In this document: one piece after another, positions 38,749 through 46,542 of the stretch
How the letters are laid out: every line of letters starts with the position of its first letter
Numbering within the stretch: the first letter of the stretch is position 1
Assembly: GCF_004339725.1 (NCBI RefSeq)
Contig: NZ_SMGK01000006.1
Span: 186,001 to 250,000, forward strand
DNA length: 64,000 nt
From: Acidipila rosea
GTDB lineage: Bacteria > Acidobacteriota > Terriglobia > Terriglobales > Acidobacteriaceae
Reading direction: 5' to 3'
Program-made: the position numbers and the translations under genes
Notes under the pieces: generated by a model
What the model was told of the DNA's origin: nothing
What the model saw: only the letters and a program-made list of their open reading frames with translations
Databases searched by the model: none

Positions 38749-39129
38749 ATGTATCTCTTTGAAGAGCAAATCTCCCCGCGTGATAATCCGCTGATGGCAA
38801 AACCGAGAATTCTGCTTGTTGATGACAATCAGAGTGTCCGGATGTCCCTCAAGATGATTCTGGAATACAACGGCTTTGAGGTGGTCGCGGCAGCCGGTGT
38901 GCACGAGGCTCTGGGACTCATCCACAGCCAGGTCTTCGATGTTCTGCTGAGCGACCTGCACATGCCTGACGCAGGGGATGGTTTGACCGTTGTAAGCGCA
39001 ATGCGACACTCCCATCCCAAGGCGATCACCCTCATCTTCAGCGGATATCCCGAGATGAAGGGAGCAGCGTCAGCGATCCTGCTGCAGGCAGATGGAATCC
39101 TTACCAAGCCGCTAGCGTCCGAAACATAG
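38749..39129 (+). CDS. Response-regulator receiver domain, ended by in-frame amber
   Basis: A 126-residue product that is almost only a CheY-like receiver. The acidic pocket DD (25-26), the phospho-acceptor Asp69 in LLSDLHMPD, and Lys120 in LTKPL are all present, so phosphorylation should work. AAAGG precedes the ATG; an internal ATG (MAKPRILLVDDN) may be the true start. The frame stops at TAG 39127-39129, just past the last receiver strand. It stays open in the same frame afterwards and encodes an RsbRD-type domain (next feature). The two parts were therefore very probably one protein. Confidence 0.85.
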   Translation: MYLFEEQISPRDNPLMAKPRILLVDDNQSVRMSLKMILEYNGFEVVAAAGVHEALGLIHSQVFDVLLSDLHMPDAGDGLTVVSAMRHSHPKAITLIFSGYPEMKGAASAILLQADGILTKPLASET

Positions 39130-39150
39130 GTTGCAACGATCAGGCAACGA

Positions 39151-39663
39151 TTGGCGAAAGAGGCGGCGCCGGCGCGGGTGATGGAGAGTGTCGCGACCAT
39201 CCTGGAAGCTGAGGCAGAATCCACCATCGCCGAATGGCTTGAACGGGTTCAGGTTGAGCCGCGCATAGTAGGCATCCCGATGGAGGATGCGGAGCGCTCC
39301 GCTCACCTGCCGCAGTTGTTCCGCGACCTGGTGTCCCGGCTTCGCTACCCACTGCCTCTGGGCACCCATGCTCTCGTATCCCGCGCTGCCAGTGAGCACG
39401 GCGAGATACGCCAAAGGCAGGGATACAGCGCCGCCATGCTGGTCGAGGAATCCCGTATGTTGCAGGTCAGCATCTTTCAGACATTGCAGAATAATCTCAA
39501 CAAGGTGGATTTCAGCCTGTTGCTAGTGGGCGTGATGGCGATAGCGGATGAGGTGGATTCGCAGCTGGCGCAGGCAATGACGCGCTTTGTCGCTGTATCG
39601 AGCCACCACCCTACTGACGCGGAGGGGCTGCGCATTGGACCTGCTGCGGAAGGCAGAGCGTAG
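39151..39663 (+). CDS. RsbRD N-terminal-like domain, detached by amber codon from the receiver
   Basis: This 170-residue frame is in phase with the receiver gene and begins 21 bases after its TAG, from a weak TTG without a ribosome site. An ATG at 39181 is an alternative. The domain reads ILEAEAESTIAEWLERVQ, then LPQLFRDLVSRLR, then ASEHGEIRQRQGYSAAML, then MLQVSIFQTLQNNL. This is the RsbRD_N pattern seen in co-antagonists of stress-response phosphorelays. From memory of acidobacterial relatives, receiver and RsbRD parts are normally fused. This copy may be a broken half, a separately re-initiated protein, or reached by readthrough. A Crp/Fnr gene follows after 51 bases. Confidence 0.7.
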   Translation: MAKEAAPARVMESVATILEAEAESTIAEWLERVQVEPRIVGIPMEDAERSAHLPQLFRDLVSRLRYPLPLGTHALVSRAASEHGEIRQRQGYSAAMLVEESRMLQVSIFQTLQNNLNKVDFSLLLVGVMAIADEVDSQLAQAMTRFVAVSSHHPTDAEGLRIGPAAEGRA

Positions 39664-39714
39664 GATAGAGAACACTCCCTGTAAGCTGTTCGGAGACGTT
39701 AGGAGGCCCTTCAA

Positions 39715-40452
39715 GTGGCCGATGGAGCATCTGCTGTCAATGTCTTTGACGCCGCCGCGTTTCTCGCGAGCGCGGGGTTAGGCCGCAGAATAGTTCACCT
39801 GAAGACAAAGGATCCTTTCTTCTCTCAAGGGGATTCGGCGGACTGCGTCTACTATCTTCAAAAGGGTCGAGCAAAACTCACCGTTGTCTCCCCGCGGGGC
39901 AAGGAAGCGACGCTCGCCCTTCTCTCAGCGGGAGACTTTATTGGAGAGGAATCGATTGCGGGAGCCGTCGGCCTGCGGATGGCTACGGCTACGGCCATTG
40001 CCGCCTGTACAGCACTTAAGATTCAAAGAGATGAGATGATTCGGGTGCTGCACGATGAGCATGTATTTTCAGATCTGTTTCTGAAGTTTATGCTGGCGCG
40101 CAGTATGCGGACGCAGGCGGATCTGGTGGATCAGCTCTTCAACTCAAGCGAGAAGCGGCTGGCGAGAATTCTCTTGCTGATGGCAGAGTTCGGCAAGCAG
40201 GGAGAGCCCGAAACCCTGATTCCAAAGATTACGCAAGAGACGCTGGCGGAGATGATCGGCACAACCCGCTCACGCGTGAGCTTCTTTATGAATCGCTTCA
40301 GGAAGCTCGGCTTCATCGAATACAACGGCCGTATTCGGGTACACAAATCGCTGCTGAATGTGGTTCTGTACGATCAGGTGCCTGAACAGAATACTGAAAC
40401 CGTCTCTCTGCCGCATCATCGGGAAAAAGCAAAAGCCGTCAGTTGTAACTAG
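39715..40452 (+). CDS. Crp/Fnr-family transcriptional regulator
   Basis: A 245-residue regulator starting with GTG, 8 bases after a strong AGGAGG. The cyclic-nucleotide-binding-like domain covers about 15-130, with FFSQGDSADCVYYLQKGRA and ALLSAGDFIGEESI. The winged HTH is ITQETLAEMIGTTRSRVSFF followed by NRFRKLGFIEYNGRI. Fnr-type N-terminal iron-sulfur cysteines are absent. The GEES motif differs from the cAMP-binding GE(L)A-R-S pattern, so the ligand is unknown. It follows the receiver/RsbRD locus on the same strand. It could regulate that locus or stress genes, but no target is visible. Confidence 0.9.
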   Translation: MADGASAVNVFDAAAFLASAGLGRRIVHLKTKDPFFSQGDSADCVYYLQKGRAKLTVVSPRGKEATLALLSAGDFIGEESIAGAVGLRMATATAIAACTALKIQRDEMIRVLHDEHVFSDLFLKFMLARSMRTQADLVDQLFNSSEKRLARILLLMAEFGKQGEPETLIPKITQETLAEMIGTTRSRVSFFMNRFRKLGFIEYNGRIRVHKSLLNVVLYDQVPEQNTETVSLPHHREKAKAVSCN

Positions 40453-40488
40453 CCAGCCTGCGGAGCTTGTGCGCTGAACCGATACGAC

Positions 40489-40523
40489 GGATGTGCCGCG
40501 ACTACAACGTGGCACATCCTTTT
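40489..40523. terminator. Terminator between Crp/Fnr and LysR genes
   Basis: GGATGTGCC (40489-40497) pairs with GGCACATCC (40511-40519), followed by TTTT on the plus strand. It lies between the convergent genes and fits a terminator for the Crp/Fnr gene. Confidence 0.65.
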
Positions 40524-40533
40524 CGCTTGAGGG

Positions 40534-41448
40534 CTACTTTGCTTTCGCTGCCGACGGGGAGTTGTGAGGGCGGGCGCGGCCGGTGGCTATCTCTAAAAAG
40601 GCGTGAGCTGCGCGGGTAAGGGTCTTGTCCTTGCGATAGACGAGCGCGAGTTCACGGATGAGGCGGACGCCATCAACCTTGAGGATCTTGAGCAGCCCGG
40701 CGCGCTCCTCGGTGAGGACGTTGGCGCGGGGCAGAAAGCCGAGGCCGAGGCCGGCGATGACGAGCCGCTTGAGGAGTTCGCTGGACTCTACTTCCATACC
40801 GACGCGGGGGTTGAGGTCGTGGCTGCGGAAGAGGTCGTCGATCTGGTCGCGCTGGCGGCCCTGCTTGGGCAGCAGCAGCGGCTGCTGAGGCAGCTCCTCC
40901 AGCCGAATGTTGCCGCGCGGGACGAGCGAGTGGCCGGAAGGTGCCACGAGGACCACTTCATCCTTGTGAATGATGTCTACGGTGAGGCGCGGATCCTTGA
41001 CCGGAACGGAGACGATGCCGAAGTCGACTTCGCGGTTGAGGACTCCCTCCATGGTGCGGGAGCGGTCGGCGCGAACGATGCTGAGCGCGACGCGAGTGTA
41101 CTGGCGACGGAACTGAGCAAAGACAGTGGGTAGCACATAAAGGCTGGTCGCTTCGTTGGCGGAGACGGAGATTTCGCCACGCGGGGAGCGGTGAAGCTCA
41201 CCGATGGTGACCATGATGTGGCTGTGCATCTGAAGACAGTGCTCGGCGAAGGGCTCGAAGACCCTGCCAGCTGCGGTGAAGGTGACCTTGCCTCCATCGC
41301 GGTCGAAGAGGCGCGCTCCGGACTCGTTCTCAAGCGAGCGAATCTGCGCAGAGATGGCAGGCTGGGTGACGCCGAGCTTTTCGGCGGCGCGGGAGAAACT
41401 CTTGAGCCGACTGACCTCAAGGAATGTTCTTAACTGCTCAAAGTCCAT
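40534..41448 (-). CDS. LysR-family transcriptional regulator
   Basis: A 304-residue LTTR. The HTH occupies residues 1-60 (MDFEQLRTFLEVSRLKSFSR, AAEKLGVTQPAISAQIRSLE, GARLFDRDGGKVTFTAAGR). A co-inducer domain follows, with ISVSANEATSLYVLPTVFAQ and GLGLGFLPRANVLTEER. The binding-domain start resembles the CysB/CbbR-type group that reads small acids. Its gene is neither divergent from an obvious target nor in an operon; the M61 peptidase gene upstream has the same orientation. The family is firm; the effector and regulon are unknown. Confidence 0.93.
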   Translation of the reverse strand: MDFEQLRTFLEVSRLKSFSRAAEKLGVTQPAISAQIRSLENESGARLFDRDGGKVTFTAAGRVFEPFAEHCLQMHSHIMVTIGELHRSPRGEISVSANEATSLYVLPTVFAQFRRQYTRVALSIVRADRSRTMEGVLNREVDFGIVSVPVKDPRLTVDIIHKDEVVLVAPSGHSLVPRGNIRLEELPQQPLLLPKQGRQRDQIDDLFRSHDLNPRVGMEVESSELLKRLVIAGLGLGFLPRANVLTEERAGLLKILKVDGVRLIRELALVYRKDKTLTRAAHAFLEIATGRARPHNSPSAAKAK

Positions 41449-41579
41449 TGCGTCCTCCTGTTCGAGTAGAACAGCAGCGATCGGGGTGAAAAGCTATCTC
41501 GGGGGCTGTATTTAGCTTATATCGCGAATAAACGGGAGGGTCGATCATAAAAGACGTTTATGGGGAGGATAGGAGTTGC

Positions 41580-41623
41580 CGCCTGCCTCCGTCCGAACCG
41601 GGCGGCTCGGGCGCAGGCAGGCG
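41580..41623 (-). terminator. Hairpin after the M61 peptidase gene
   Basis: CGCCTGCCT (41580-41588) pairs with AGGCAGGCG (41615-41623) around a GC-rich 26-nt loop, 8 bases past the stop of the minus-strand peptidase gene. There is no T-run, so the terminator role is moderate at best. Confidence 0.4.
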
Positions 41624-41631
41624 ATGAGGGG

Positions 41632-43623
41632 TTAGTTCAACGGCTTGATGATGTCGTCGAGCAGGTCGGGCTGGGTGGAATCGCGCTCGAGGTGAGGATA
41701 GCGCTCGCCACCGTGGTAGTCGAGATGGACAACCTGGAACTCATCGGTGTTGGTGACGATGAGCTGGAGGGGATCCTGGCTGGTTTTGGCAGCGCGGAGA
41801 GCCTGCTTCATGCGGTCGTCGCTGTAAGCCAAGTTGTTGACGGCGACAATTTTTACGCCGGGACCAAGACCTGCCTTGTAAGCGAGGGAATTCATGAGGA
41901 CATCGGCGATGGCGCCGTTCTTCCCGATTCGCATGCCGAGTGAGGCGATGCAGTCGACACCGCCGCGATGGCCGTAGGCTGCCTTCTCAAAATCAGATGG
42001 CTGATCGGTATAGACGAGCTTGTAGCCGCCATGTTCGATGCCGTTGAGCGGGGCGTGCGCCTCGTGCGACTCGACGCGGGAGGTGAGGAAGCCGCGCCAG
42101 TCGTAAGGCACGACCTTGTTGAGGGCGGTAACGATGTCATCGAGGGTGTAGGGAACGGTAATGGGGCCGGTGTTGCCGTTGAGGCCGAGGAAGATGGCGA
42201 CGAAGTCATTGAGAGACTTCTGGCCGTGGGTGAGCTGGCGGATGGTGGTGTCAGCATCGAGCCAGATGAGGTCGCCCTCAGGGTAGTAATCCTGAGAAAG
42301 ACGCCAGCTGCTCCACCAGGGGCTGCCGCCGCGCAGGATGGAGGCGGCGATGGCGGTGTCCTCGACATTGCGCCAGGTGCGGCCGGGGCGGTTGTCCATG
42401 TTGGCCGCGGTGAAGGCGAGCGCGTCGCGGTACTGCTGGGGCGTCCAGAGGCCGCTGCGTGCGGCGAGAACGCCGCCCCAGTACTGGGTCATGCCTTCGT
42501 ACACCCAGAGGAGGTCGCCACGCATGGGGGTCTTGTAGTCGGGCGTGGCGAGGCCAGCGGGACGGCGATATTTGCCGTTCCAGGAGTGGGTGTACTCATG
42601 CGAAAGCAGATCGGCGTTAAGCATGGCGAGCTGAGGGTCGCTGAAGCCGTGCTCCTCGATGCCGTTGTCGCTCGACTGGTGGTGTTCGAGGCCCTCGCCG
42701 CGGATCTCATCGCTGAGGCTGAGGAGGAAGTGATAGGTGTAGTAGTGCCGCGAGGCGTAGACGGTCCCTGCCTGGTGGACTAAGTTGTTGATGGCGGTGA
42801 GCGTCGCGGGCTTGAGGTCGAGGTCCTCCTGTGCGTCGGCGGCGAGGTCCAGATAGTGCTTTGGAGTGACGCCGGGCGCGAGAGGAATCTCCTTGAAGTA
42901 GCGGCCGGCGATAAGCGGCGAGTCAACCAGCATATTGACGCCGACGGTGGCGAAGCTGGCCGTCTGGGGGGAGTCGCCGCCAGCCGGATGCGTGCTGCCG
43001 TTGCTGGTCTTGATGTCCTGACCTGCGGGTGCGAGCGCGGTGCCGAAGCCCCAGCCAGCGGGGAGGGTGATGGACGGCGTGATGGGGATGTTGCGGACGG
43101 GGATGCCAGCCGGGTACATCACGACGGAGTTCCACTCAAGAACGGCGAGGTTCTTGCTGGTGGAGTAGTTTTCGCTTGCGCCAGTACCGCCGGGGGTGAC
43201 GAGGTAGTCAAAGTCAACGTCGAGGGTGGTCACGCCCTGCGGCACATCGACGTGTACGCCGTACATGTCTACTTCATCGCGACGCCAGGGTAAGGGCTGG
43301 CCGTTGGCCTTGATGAAGAGGCCCGCGACGTTGTCAATGGGGCCGGTAGGGCGGTGATTGCCGGGAATCCACTCGGGGTATTCGAGGACGAGCGGCCCGG
43401 CAGCGACGGGAATATGCTCATGCGCGTGGATGAGATGGCGCGGAGCGTCGGTCATATCGACGCGGAGCAGGATGGGCGCCTGCGGTGGCGCTGCGGCTGG
43501 TGCGGGCTTGGATTTCCTGGCCGCGAAGGCGGCGGTTGCGGGAAGGATCGCAGACAGAAGAAGAACAGCGGGCAGAGTCGAAGCGCCGTAGCGCGGGGCA
43601 ATCTTCATGAGAAATGATCGCAT
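41632..43623 (-). CDS. M61-family aminopeptidase (PDZ-containing)
   Basis: A 663-residue exported metallopeptidase. The ATG at 43623 (or 43608) precedes the signal peptide ASTLPAVLLLSAILPATAAFA; the longer frame to 43695 would overlap the next gene. An N-terminal beta domain contains LEYPEWIPGNHRPTGPIDNV. The zinc motif HEYTHSWNGK shows the HExxH-W-N signature of glycyl aminopeptidase M61, with a downstream WVYEGMTQYWGGVLAARSGL carrying the third ligand. A PDZ domain near the C-terminus reads AYKAGLGPGVKIVAVNNLAY. M61 enzymes release N-terminal glycine and small residues. Periplasmic or surface action on peptides is expected. No operon partner is seen. Confidence 0.92.
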   Translation of the reverse strand: MRSFLMKIAPRYGASTLPAVLLLSAILPATAAFAARKSKPAPAAAPPQAPILLRVDMTDAPRHLIHAHEHIPVAAGPLVLEYPEWIPGNHRPTGPIDNVAGLFIKANGQPLPWRRDEVDMYGVHVDVPQGVTTLDVDFDYLVTPGGTGASENYSTSKNLAVLEWNSVVMYPAGIPVRNIPITPSITLPAGWGFGTALAPAGQDIKTSNGSTHPAGGDSPQTASFATVGVNMLVDSPLIAGRYFKEIPLAPGVTPKHYLDLAADAQEDLDLKPATLTAINNLVHQAGTVYASRHYYTYHFLLSLSDEIRGEGLEHHQSSDNGIEEHGFSDPQLAMLNADLLSHEYTHSWNGKYRRPAGLATPDYKTPMRGDLLWVYEGMTQYWGGVLAARSGLWTPQQYRDALAFTAANMDNRPGRTWRNVEDTAIAASILRGGSPWWSSWRLSQDYYPEGDLIWLDADTTIRQLTHGQKSLNDFVAIFLGLNGNTGPITVPYTLDDIVTALNKVVPYDWRGFLTSRVESHEAHAPLNGIEHGGYKLVYTDQPSDFEKAAYGHRGGVDCIASLGMRIGKNGAIADVLMNSLAYKAGLGPGVKIVAVNNLAYSDDRMKQALRAAKTSQDPLQLIVTNTDEFQVVHLDYHGGERYPHLERDSTQPDLLDDIIKPLN

Positions 43624-43684
43624 GGCAGCGGGCCGGGAGTGGATTGCGCTTGTGCGCGTGCAGGCCGGAGGGTAGGTTGGGACG

Positions 43685-44341
43685 ATGAGAGTCATCTTGA
43701 CGGGGGCGACCGGGATGGTCGGCGAAGGGGTTCTGCTTGAATGCCTGCAGCACCCGGCGATAGAGGCGGTACTGCTGGTTAGCCGCAGACCCTATGGGGT
43801 GCAGCACCCGAAGGTGAAGGAGTGCATCGTCCCGGACTTTCTGCGTATTGAGGACTGCACTAGCCAGCTAAGCGGCTACGATGCCTGTTTTTATTGTGCA
43901 GGTGTGAGTTCAAGGGGCATGAGCGAAGCAGAATATACGCATGTGACCTACGAGATTACCGTGCACTTTGCGCGGGTGCTGGCAGGGCTGAACCCGCAGA
44001 TGATCTTCGATTTCGTGTCAGGTGAGCTCACTGACAGCTCAGAACAAGGAAAGCTGATGTGGGCACGCGTGAAGGGAAAGACCGAGAACGAGCTGATGCG
44101 ATGCGGCTTCAGGAAGGTCTATAACTTTCGTCCCGGCTTTATGAAGCCGACCGCGGGACAGCGGAATGTGAAGGGATACTACAGGGTGATCGGCGGGATT
44201 TATCCATTGCTGCACCTGTTGTTTCCGAACCACGTAAGCACCCTGCGGGAAGTAGGGCTGGCAATGATTCACAGCGTGCTGAAGGACTATCCGAGGCAGG
44301 TGCTGGAGGTAAAAGACATCAAGGCGCTGGCGCGGGGCTGA
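43685..44341 (+). CDS. NAD(P)-binding epimerase-like protein
   Basis: A 218-residue Rossmann-fold protein, shorter than classical epimerases. The dinucleotide motif is VILTGATGMVGEGVLLECL. Other recognisable parts are GYDACFYCAGVSSRGMSEAE, MIFDFVSGELTDSSEQGKLM, WARVKGKTENELM, and FRPGFMKPTAGQRNVKGYY. It resembles HTATIP2/NmrA-type short epimerase-like proteins with unknown substrates. The classical YxxxK pair is not clear. It is divergent from the M61 gene with a 61-base spacer, and lies 62 bases before the beta-lactamase gene. Confidence 0.82.
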   Translation: MRVILTGATGMVGEGVLLECLQHPAIEAVLLVSRRPYGVQHPKVKECIVPDFLRIEDCTSQLSGYDACFYCAGVSSRGMSEAEYTHVTYEITVHFARVLAGLNPQMIFDFVSGELTDSSEQGKLMWARVKGKTENELMRCGFRKVYNFRPGFMKPTAGQRNVKGYYRVIGGIYPLLHLLFPNHVSTLREVGLAMIHSVLKDYPRQVLEVKDIKALARG

Positions 44342-44403
44342 AGGGTGCTGGAAGGATCGCTGCAGACAGGCTTTAATCTTTCGCTTGAGGCGAATGGAGC
44401 CAT

Positions 44404-45327
44404 ATGATTACAAGAAGAGAGTGGATTCGGTCGAGTGTGTGCGCAGCGGGGGGAGTCATTCTCGCTGGCCGGCTTGTGGCGGCTGATGCGGGTTTTGCCC
44501 GTACAAAGTCCTTTCGAGCGCAGATGGAAGATCTGGAGAAGGCGAGCGGAGGCCGGCTGGGTGTGGCTTATCTGGATACGGCTCACGGCACGCGGGCCGG
44601 TTATCGCGAAGACGAGCGCTTCCCGATGTGCAGCACCTTTAAGGTTCTGGCCGCGGGGAAGATTCTTTTGCAGGTGGACCATGGCAGGGAGCACCTGGAC
44701 CGGATGGTCCACTACACACAAAAAGAGATCGTTTCCTACTCACCGTTTACTGCTACTCGCGTTGGTAATGGCGGCGCGTCACTGCGTGAGATATGTGTAG
44801 CGGCGCTGACGCTGAGCGATAATACCGCGGCCAACCTGATGCTGGCGTCAATTGGCGGGCCTGCGGCAGTGACGGCTTTTGCGCGTTCGCTGGGAGACAA
44901 GGTGACGAGGCTCGACCGCACGGAGCCTGCGTTGAATGAAGCATTGCCCGGCGACCCGCGCGACACGACGAGCCCCGCTGCGATGGTGGCGGATTTGCAG
45001 ACGCTGTTGCTGGGGCGGACTCTTTCACCTGGTGCGAAGACCCAACTCGCGGAGTGGATGAAGCAGTGCAAGACGGGCGGCGAACGGCTGCGCGCGGGGG
45101 TGCCTGCGGACTGGATGGTTGGAGACAAGACCGGCTCCGGCGATAGGGGTACGGCGAACGATATTGCCATCCTGTGGCCGCCGCACGCTTCTCCGGTCAT
45201 GGTCGCGGTCTATCTCACCGAAGCCAAGGTCGGTCCAGCGCAGCGTAATGAGACGATAGCCGCAGTCGGCAGGGCGATCGCAGCACTGCATGAATCGCTC
45301 GCACCTAACGACTCCGCCAGTCGATGA
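44404..45327 (+). CDS. Class A serine beta-lactamase with Tat signal
   Basis: A 307-residue exported enzyme that hydrolyses beta-lactams in the periplasm. The N-terminus has a twin-arginine pattern (MITRREWIRSSVCAAGGVIL), unlike the Sec signals of TEM or CTX-M. All class A motifs are intact: STFK at 77-80 (catalytic Ser77), SDN at 138-140, the Omega-loop glutamate Glu174 in RTEPALNEA, and KTG at 242-244. Cys76 precedes the serine as in CTX-M-like enzymes, but the residue after KTGS is Gly, so the KPC-type disulfide is absent. No mobile element is near, so it looks like a chromosomal, perhaps intrinsic gene. Its actual spectrum cannot be read. Confidence 0.93.
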   Translation: MITRREWIRSSVCAAGGVILAGRLVAADAGFARTKSFRAQMEDLEKASGGRLGVAYLDTAHGTRAGYREDERFPMCSTFKVLAAGKILLQVDHGREHLDRMVHYTQKEIVSYSPFTATRVGNGGASLREICVAALTLSDNTAANLMLASIGGPAAVTAFARSLGDKVTRLDRTEPALNEALPGDPRDTTSPAAMVADLQTLLLGRTLSPGAKTQLAEWMKQCKTGGERLRAGVPADWMVGDKTGSGDRGTANDIAILWPPHASPVMVAVYLTEAKVGPAQRNETIAAVGRAIAALHESLAPNDSASR

Positions 45328-45376
45328 GGGAAATGGTTGCCGCGGGTGGATGGAGCGGCATACCATTAGGCGCAAG

Positions 45377-46540
45377 ATGGGTAGTGGATTTGATCTGTTC
45401 GGTCCCGAGGCTTCGCGAGAGATTGCGTGGAGCAGGCGGGATTTTCTGCGCACGGCGGCGGGCCTGACGGCTGGGTCTGCGCTGCTTGGATTTTCACCAT
45501 TGCGAGCCGTTGCTCTGCCACGACCGCAGAAGGCGATTGTCGTCACCTTTGGCGGCGGTGCGCGCGATGAGGAGACCTTTGCTCCGGACGGGCAGGAGAA
45601 TATTCCCTGCCTGATGAAGACTCTGCTGCCGCAGTCCACCTTCTTTACGCAGGTGGTCAATCGCGGGATTCTTGGCCACTATGTGGCGACGGCGAGTATT
45701 GTCACGGGCGACTACGAAACCTTTGACAACTTTGCGGCGGTTGCGCCGGATAACCCTACGGTCTTCGAGTACTACAGAAAAGATCTGCGACGTCCGGCGA
45801 ACGATGCGTGGGTGATTGCGCCGAGCAATGGATTCAACCGTATCGGCGAAAGTGACAACCGTGCCTATGGACAAGGGCTGGGTGCAGGGGTGATCCTGCC
45901 GAAACACCTCCTGGCAGCGGCGATGCCGAAGGGCGGCGTCGTGGACTACGCGCACCTGTTGAAGGACAACTACGAGACACCGTATTACGCACCGGTGCTG
46001 CGCGGCGGTGAAGTGGAGATGAAGCAGCTGGAGAGCGTGCTGAAGCTGTCGGTTGGCGACTTCATCGCGCACGCGCGCAGCCTGGCGAGCCCCGATGAGC
46101 TGTCGGTCTACATTGCGAAGCAACTGATGCGGCAGATTGCGCCGAGCCTGTTGTGGATTACGCTGCATGACATTGATGTGGCGCATGCGGGCGCCTTCTC
46201 GCTGTACCTGGAAGGCATCAAGCGCACCGATCGGCTGTGCGGGGAACTCTGGCAGGCGGTGCAGTCCAACCCGGAGTATGCAGGCAAGACGAACATGTAT
46301 ATCCTGCCCGACTTCGGGCGTGACTCGGACCTCGACGCAGGCGGAAACGGCTTTCAGCATCACCGCACGGGTGATGCGCTGTCGCGTACTACATGGATGA
46401 TGGCGATGGGGCCGGGCATACGGCAGGGCGCGATGGTGAACCGCCCGATCGAGTCGATTGACCTCGTGCCCACGCTGGGATCGCTGTTCGGCTTCTCGGC
46501 GCGGTTTGCGCAGGGGCGCGCGATTACGGAGGCGGTGTAG
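45377..46540 (+). CDS. Tat-exported alkaline-phosphatase-fold protein of unknown activity
   Basis: About 387 residues from the ATG at 45377; longer starts at 45350 and 45290 exist without support. A Tat motif (SRRDFLRTAAG) opens a signal that ends near ALP. The mature protein keeps features of the alkaline phosphatase/sulfatase/DUF1501 superfamily: an N-terminal VVTFGGGARDEETF, a central WITLHDIDVAHAGAFSLY, and the metal-site-like block LPDFGRDSDLDAGGNGFQHH. The usual nucleophilic Ser/Thr/Cys context is unclear, so it may be inactive or atypical. The next gene follows after 2 bases, and the beta-lactamase gene ends 49 bases before. All three may be one transcript. Confidence 0.75.
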   Translation: MGSGFDLFGPEASREIAWSRRDFLRTAAGLTAGSALLGFSPLRAVALPRPQKAIVVTFGGGARDEETFAPDGQENIPCLMKTLLPQSTFFTQVVNRGILGHYVATASIVTGDYETFDNFAAVAPDNPTVFEYYRKDLRRPANDAWVIAPSNGFNRIGESDNRAYGQGLGAGVILPKHLLAAAMPKGGVVDYAHLLKDNYETPYYAPVLRGGEVEMKQLESVLKLSVGDFIAHARSLASPDELSVYIAKQLMRQIAPSLLWITLHDIDVAHAGAFSLYLEGIKRTDRLCGELWQAVQSNPEYAGKTNMYILPDFGRDSDLDAGGNGFQHHRTGDALSRTTWMMAMGPGIRQGAMVNRPIESIDLVPTLGSLFGFSARFAQGRAITEAV

Positions 46541-46542
46541 CG

